A DNA stretch of 7,848 bases from the NCBI GenBank assembly GCA_017504065.1, contig JAFVRU010000126.1, positions 1 to 7,848 of the forward strand. Reading direction: 5' to 3'. A model generated the notes under the pieces. The model was not told the DNA's origin and made no database searches. It worked only from the letters and a program-made list of their open reading frames with translations. The position numbers and the translations under genes are program-made. This DNA is from Clostridia bacterium (GTDB lineage Bacteria; Bacillota; Clostridia; Christensenellales; Borkfalkiaceae). Every line of letters starts with the position of its first letter. Position 1 is the stretch's first letter. Positions 5,669 to 7,848 of this stretch are shown here, in pieces.

Positions 5669-6461
5669 TGTCTTCGTCCTCGCTTCTATTCGGATTTTTC
5701 TTAATCGTTATGGAAGAAAACAGTTCTTCCTGTTCTACAAGTATAAATTGGTGTTTTAAAAGTTCCAAAAGCGCCTGAAACGTCGTTACGATTTCGGGAA
5801 CGGTACAAGCGTCGCTGAACAGTTCTTCAAAAGCAAACGCGTCTTTAGTTACAATCTTTTCCCGAATATGCTGAATTTTATCCCGCACAGTAAATACGTC
5901 TTTTGGGATTTCACGGGGCGGCGGAGCTTCCCGCTTTTGCGTTTCTAACCGCACCATCATTTTCGTGAACGCTTTCATCAAGCCGTCCAACGTCAAATCC
6001 TTGTATTGCACTTGTACGCCGGTCAAATCTTTGTCGGGCTCTTTGAAGAAATACCCTACCGTTTCCCGTTCCTTTAATTTTTTGGTCGTTTGGTATTCTT
6101 CCAAAGCTTGGATAAGCTCCTGTTTCGGGTCAAAGCCTGTTCCGAGCGGATCGTTTTCGTCGTAATAATCGCCAAACTCGTCTTCAGGGGGCGGTAATAG
6201 ACTTCTCGCTTTGATGTCGATGATCGTAGCGGCAATATTCAAATATTCGCTCGCTTTTTCAACATCCAGATACGGCAACCCTTTCATATACGCCAAGAAC
6301 TGTTCCGTAACTTGCGAAACGAATACGTCTTTGATCTCGATCCGTTCTTCTTTAATCAAATACAACAACAAATCGAGCGGACCTTCGAAATTATTCAAAA
6401 CGGTCGTATAATCTACTTCCGTTTCAAAGTTTTTCACAGATTCTACCGTTAATTTCTCCAT
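5643..6461 (-). CDS. scpA: Segregation and condensation protein ScpA (kleisin)
   Basis: ScpA is the kleisin that bridges the SMC heads and recruits ScpB in bacterial condensin (family knowledge). The protein is 272 residues, slightly longer than the usual 250 or so. The N-terminal kleisin region shows NNFEGPLDLLLYLIKEE (23-39) and EYLNIAATIIDIKARSLLP (72-90). A charged, proline-containing middle (about 91-190) follows, then a C-terminal winged helix (about 203-255) with VTTFQALLELLKHQFI. The tail (about 258-272) is acidic and is encoded partly in the overlap with scpB. The ATG at 6459-6461 has AAGGAG 6 nt upstream. The gap to the preceding M50 protease gene is 17 nt, so they share a transcript. 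Confidence 0.97.
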   Translation of the reverse strand: MEKLTVESVKNFETEVDYTTVLNNFEGPLDLLLYLIKEERIEIKDVFVSQVTEQFLAYMKGLPYLDVEKASEYLNIAATIIDIKARSLLPPPEDEFGDYYDENDPLGTGFDPKQELIQALEEYQTTKKLKERETVGYFFKEPDKDLTGVQVQYKDLTLDGLMKAFTKMMVRLETQKREAPPPREIPKDVFTVRDKIQHIREKIVTKDAFAFEELFSDACTVPEIVTTFQALLELLKHQFILVEQEELFSSITIKKNPNRSEDEDIGEIDEYN

Positions 6462-6478
6462 CTACAACTCCTTGTTCT

Positions 6479-7168
6479 TTATAGAATCGCGCGAAGCAAA
6501 GGCTTCCAACACGCGGTAATCGGCTTTCCGAAAATATCTACGGCAAAACGCATGACGTAGCCGAGTACGTCTACGTATCCTAAGTACGGAATTCGATCCG
6601 CCAAAATGCTTAAAAGCATCAAGCCAAGCAAAATATAATACCCGTATTGTCGTAAGAAGCGGTACACTTTCCCACGTCTTTCGCTTAACGCGTCGACAAT
6701 TCGAAAACCGTCAAGCGGAAAAAAAGGCAAAAGATTAAACACGCAAAAACTCAAGGAATACGTAAACAAACAACGTACGAACATTTCGAGAAAATATTCC
6801 ATATACGTTCCCGAAAATTTCGGCGTGATATATACCAAAGTCAACACCGCCAGCGGATAAAACAGAAATGCAGTCAAGTAATTGACGGCAATCCCCGCGG
6901 AAGCGGTAAAAAACGAGCCTTTTTTATAGTCGTTAAAGTTGTTTGGATTCACGGGCACGGGTTTCGCCCAGCCAAACCCGACAAGCGCGAACATGACAAT
7001 CCCCAAAGGATCGAAATGTTTTGCGGGATTGAGCGTCATTCTACCGCAAAACTTCGCGGTGGGATCGCCGCATTTGTATGCGACGAACGCATGCGCGAAT
7101 TCATGCAAGGTAATAATGATAATAACCGCCAAAAAGCTGGCAAGTAACTCTACTAAATAAATCGGCAT
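6479..7168 (-). CDS. Site-2 protease family membrane metalloprotease (M50)
   Basis: M50 site-2 proteases cut substrates within the membrane using zinc; the target of this short, PDZ-less type (YwhC-like) is not known (family knowledge). It is 229 residues with several hydrophobic segments (about 5-24, 55-68, 95-115, 128-148, 176-190). The zinc site is HEFAH (22-26), with the distal NLLPFFPLDG (145-154) giving Asp153 as third ligand. GWAKPVPVN (66-74) is typical of the group. The central G-P-x-x-N motif is here GIAVN (92-96), without proline. The active site appears complete. No Shine-Dalgarno site is seen before the ATG, and a -10 hexamer lies 10 nt upstream, so the mRNA may be nearly leaderless. 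The next in-frame candidate is a TTG at codon 13, which would cut into the first membrane segment. It heads the scpA-scpB operon, as in many Clostridia. Confidence 0.94.
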   Translation of the reverse strand: MPIYLVELLASFLAVIIIITLHEFAHAFVAYKCGDPTAKFCGRMTLNPAKHFDPLGIVMFALVGFGWAKPVPVNPNNFNDYKKGSFFTASAGIAVNYLTAFLFYPLAVLTLVYITPKFSGTYMEYFLEMFVRCLFTYSLSFCVFNLLPFFPLDGFRIVDALSERRGKVYRFLRQYGYYILLGLMLLSILADRIPYLGYVDVLGYVMRFAVDIFGKPITACWKPLLRAIL

Positions 7169-7178
7169 AACAAAAATA

Positions 7179-7207
7179 ATTATAACATATTCCTAACAAA
7201 AATGCAA
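7179..7207 (-). promoter_or_regulatory. Promoter of the M50-scpAB operon, extended -10
   Basis: On the minus strand TATAAT (7179-7184) is preceded by TGT, an extended -10. A 17-nt spacer leads to TTGCAT (7202-7207), a partial -35. It lies after the lysA terminator and before the M50 gene, so it should drive the leftward operon. Start of transcription would be near 7171-7173, only 3-5 nt before the ATG. Confidence 0.7.
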
Positions 7208-7228
7208 GTACGCCGTGTGATAATACGG

Positions 7229-7258
7229 AAAAAATCCCCGTTCCCTACGGCATTTTTT
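7229..7258 (-). terminator. Probable terminator of lysA
   Basis: On the minus strand AAAAAAT (7252-7258) and ATTTTTT (7229-7235) pair, with an inner CCGT/ACGG stem (7247-7250 and 7238-7241) and a small asymmetric internal loop (one base against two). The terminal loop is AGGGA. Six U end the structure. It begins 9 nt after the lysA stop. The stem is interrupted, so strength is uncertain. Confidence 0.6.
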
Positions 7259-7267
7259 GTCAAACGT

Positions 7268-7848
7268 TTACGATTTTTTCTGTAACCGATCAGGAATCAC
7301 GTCGTTGCGCGTAAGATCGGCATACGATTGCGGTTGAACGATATATTCCGCTTTCCCGTCCGCCACCAATACGCAAGGCGGGATTTTGTTTCGGTTATAA
7401 TTCATTGCCATAGAGTAATTATACGCGCCCGTGGATAATACCGCTAAAATATCCCCCGATTTTGCTGCGGGAAGCGCTACGTTCACCGCGATTAAATCCC
7501 CGCTTTCGCAGCATTTGCCTGCAATCGAAACGATTTCCGTATTTTGCTCCGCCGCGCGGTTGGCAAGAACGGGCGTATATTTGGATTCATACAGCGCATA
7601 TCGGGGATTATCAAACATTCCCCCGTCTACAGCCACGTATTTTTTCACGCCGGGAATGTCTTTGATCGCGCCGACCGTATACAGCGTAATCCCCGCTTCC
7701 CCAACGATCGAACGCCCGGGTTCGATCAACAGGAACGGCAACTTCATGCCCGTTTCCGCCGCTTTTGCTTTGACCGTAGCAATCAAGGCTTCTAAATATT
7801 CCGCATAGCCTTCCGCGGGCAATTTACGGTCTTCGTCCGTATACCATA
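7268..7848 (-). CDS. lysA: Diaminopimelate decarboxylase (3' part; start lies right of the window)
   Basis: LysA is a PLP enzyme that decarboxylates meso-diaminopimelate to L-lysine, the last step of lysine synthesis (family knowledge). The frame is open to the window edge; 193 codons are visible of a normal 410-430 or so, and the TTG at 7820-7822 is internal, not a start. The visible part begins WYTDEDRKLP at the end of the alpha/beta-barrel. It then has EPGRSIVGEAG (phosphate-binding and active-site loop), DGGMFDNPRYALY, CESGD with the dimer-interface catalytic cysteine, and GAYNYSMAMNYN near the end. All these match LysA rather than ornithine or arginine decarboxylases of the same fold. 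It is followed by a hairpin and a new promoter, so it seems to be a separate transcription unit from the M50-scpAB operon. Confidence 0.95.
   Translation of the reverse strand, partial: WYTDEDRKLPAEGYAEYLEALIATVKAKAAETGMKLPFLLIEPGRSIVGEAGITLYTVGAIKDIPGVKKYVAVDGGMFDNPRYALYESKYTPVLANRAAEQNTEIVSIAGKCCESGDLIAVNVALPAAKSGDILAVLSTGAYNYSMAMNYNRNKIPPCVLVADGKAEYIVQPQSYADLTRNDVIPDRLQKKS

Noticed and set aside
7431..7808. Long plus-strand open frames opposite lysA, and similar ones opposite scpB, dacF and ytfJ
   Set aside because: They are shadows of well-conserved genes, with no Shine-Dalgarno support or family motifs.
1..7848. CRISPR arrays, tRNA or rRNA genes, insertion sequences, riboswitches, phage attachment sites
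   Set aside because: No regularly spaced repeats, no clover-leaf or T-loop motif, no transposase and no long conserved leader were seen; intergenic gaps are too short for most of these.

Overview
The window looks like core chromosome of an anaerobic Clostridia-type Firmicute. The evidence is the gene order (lysA, site-2 protease, scpA, scpB, DUF2953-like gene, ytfJ/gerW, dacF, rluB), a Bacillus-type LexA with a DinR-like operator, AT-rich A-type promoters with extended -10 elements, and genes of the endospore-former repertoire (YtfJ and a DacF-type carboxypeptidase). I cannot name the genus. No mobile element, CRISPR array, rRNA or tRNA gene is visible, and no stretch longer than about 190 bases lacks a gene.

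Left part (1-2240): the 3' part of hflX (ribosome-associated GTPase) runs rightward off the left edge and ends in a bidirectional terminator that contains its stop codon. Facing it is a 60-codon leftward gene for a protein with eight cysteines, not recognised, driven by a near-perfect promoter. It is divergent from lexA, the SOS repressor, which has its own extended -10 promoter overlapped by a probable LexA operator. lexA ends in a second hairpin terminator shared with rluB.

Right part (2242-7848): everything is leftward. In transcription order, lysA (3' part only; last step of lysine synthesis) ends at a hairpin. A promoter then sits only 10 nt upstream of the start codon of a small M50 site-2 protease. 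Next come scpA and scpB (overlapping; condensin subunits for chromosome segregation), a DUF2953-like membrane protein, ytfJ (spore protein of the GerW family), dacF (peptidoglycan D,D-carboxypeptidase) and rluB (23S rRNA pseudouridine synthase). Short gaps and overlaps suggest one long operon. However, a terminator-like hairpin lies between scpB and the DUF2953-like gene and covers the latter's first ATG, so transcription may be attenuated there. The spmA-spmB pair found between the carboxypeptidase gene and rluB in B. subtilis is absent.

The genes are mostly housekeeping. The points most worth a second look are the cysteine-rich protein beside lexA, the hairpin over the DUF2953-like start, and the possibly leaderless M50 protease mRNA. 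I see no clear new multi-gene system.
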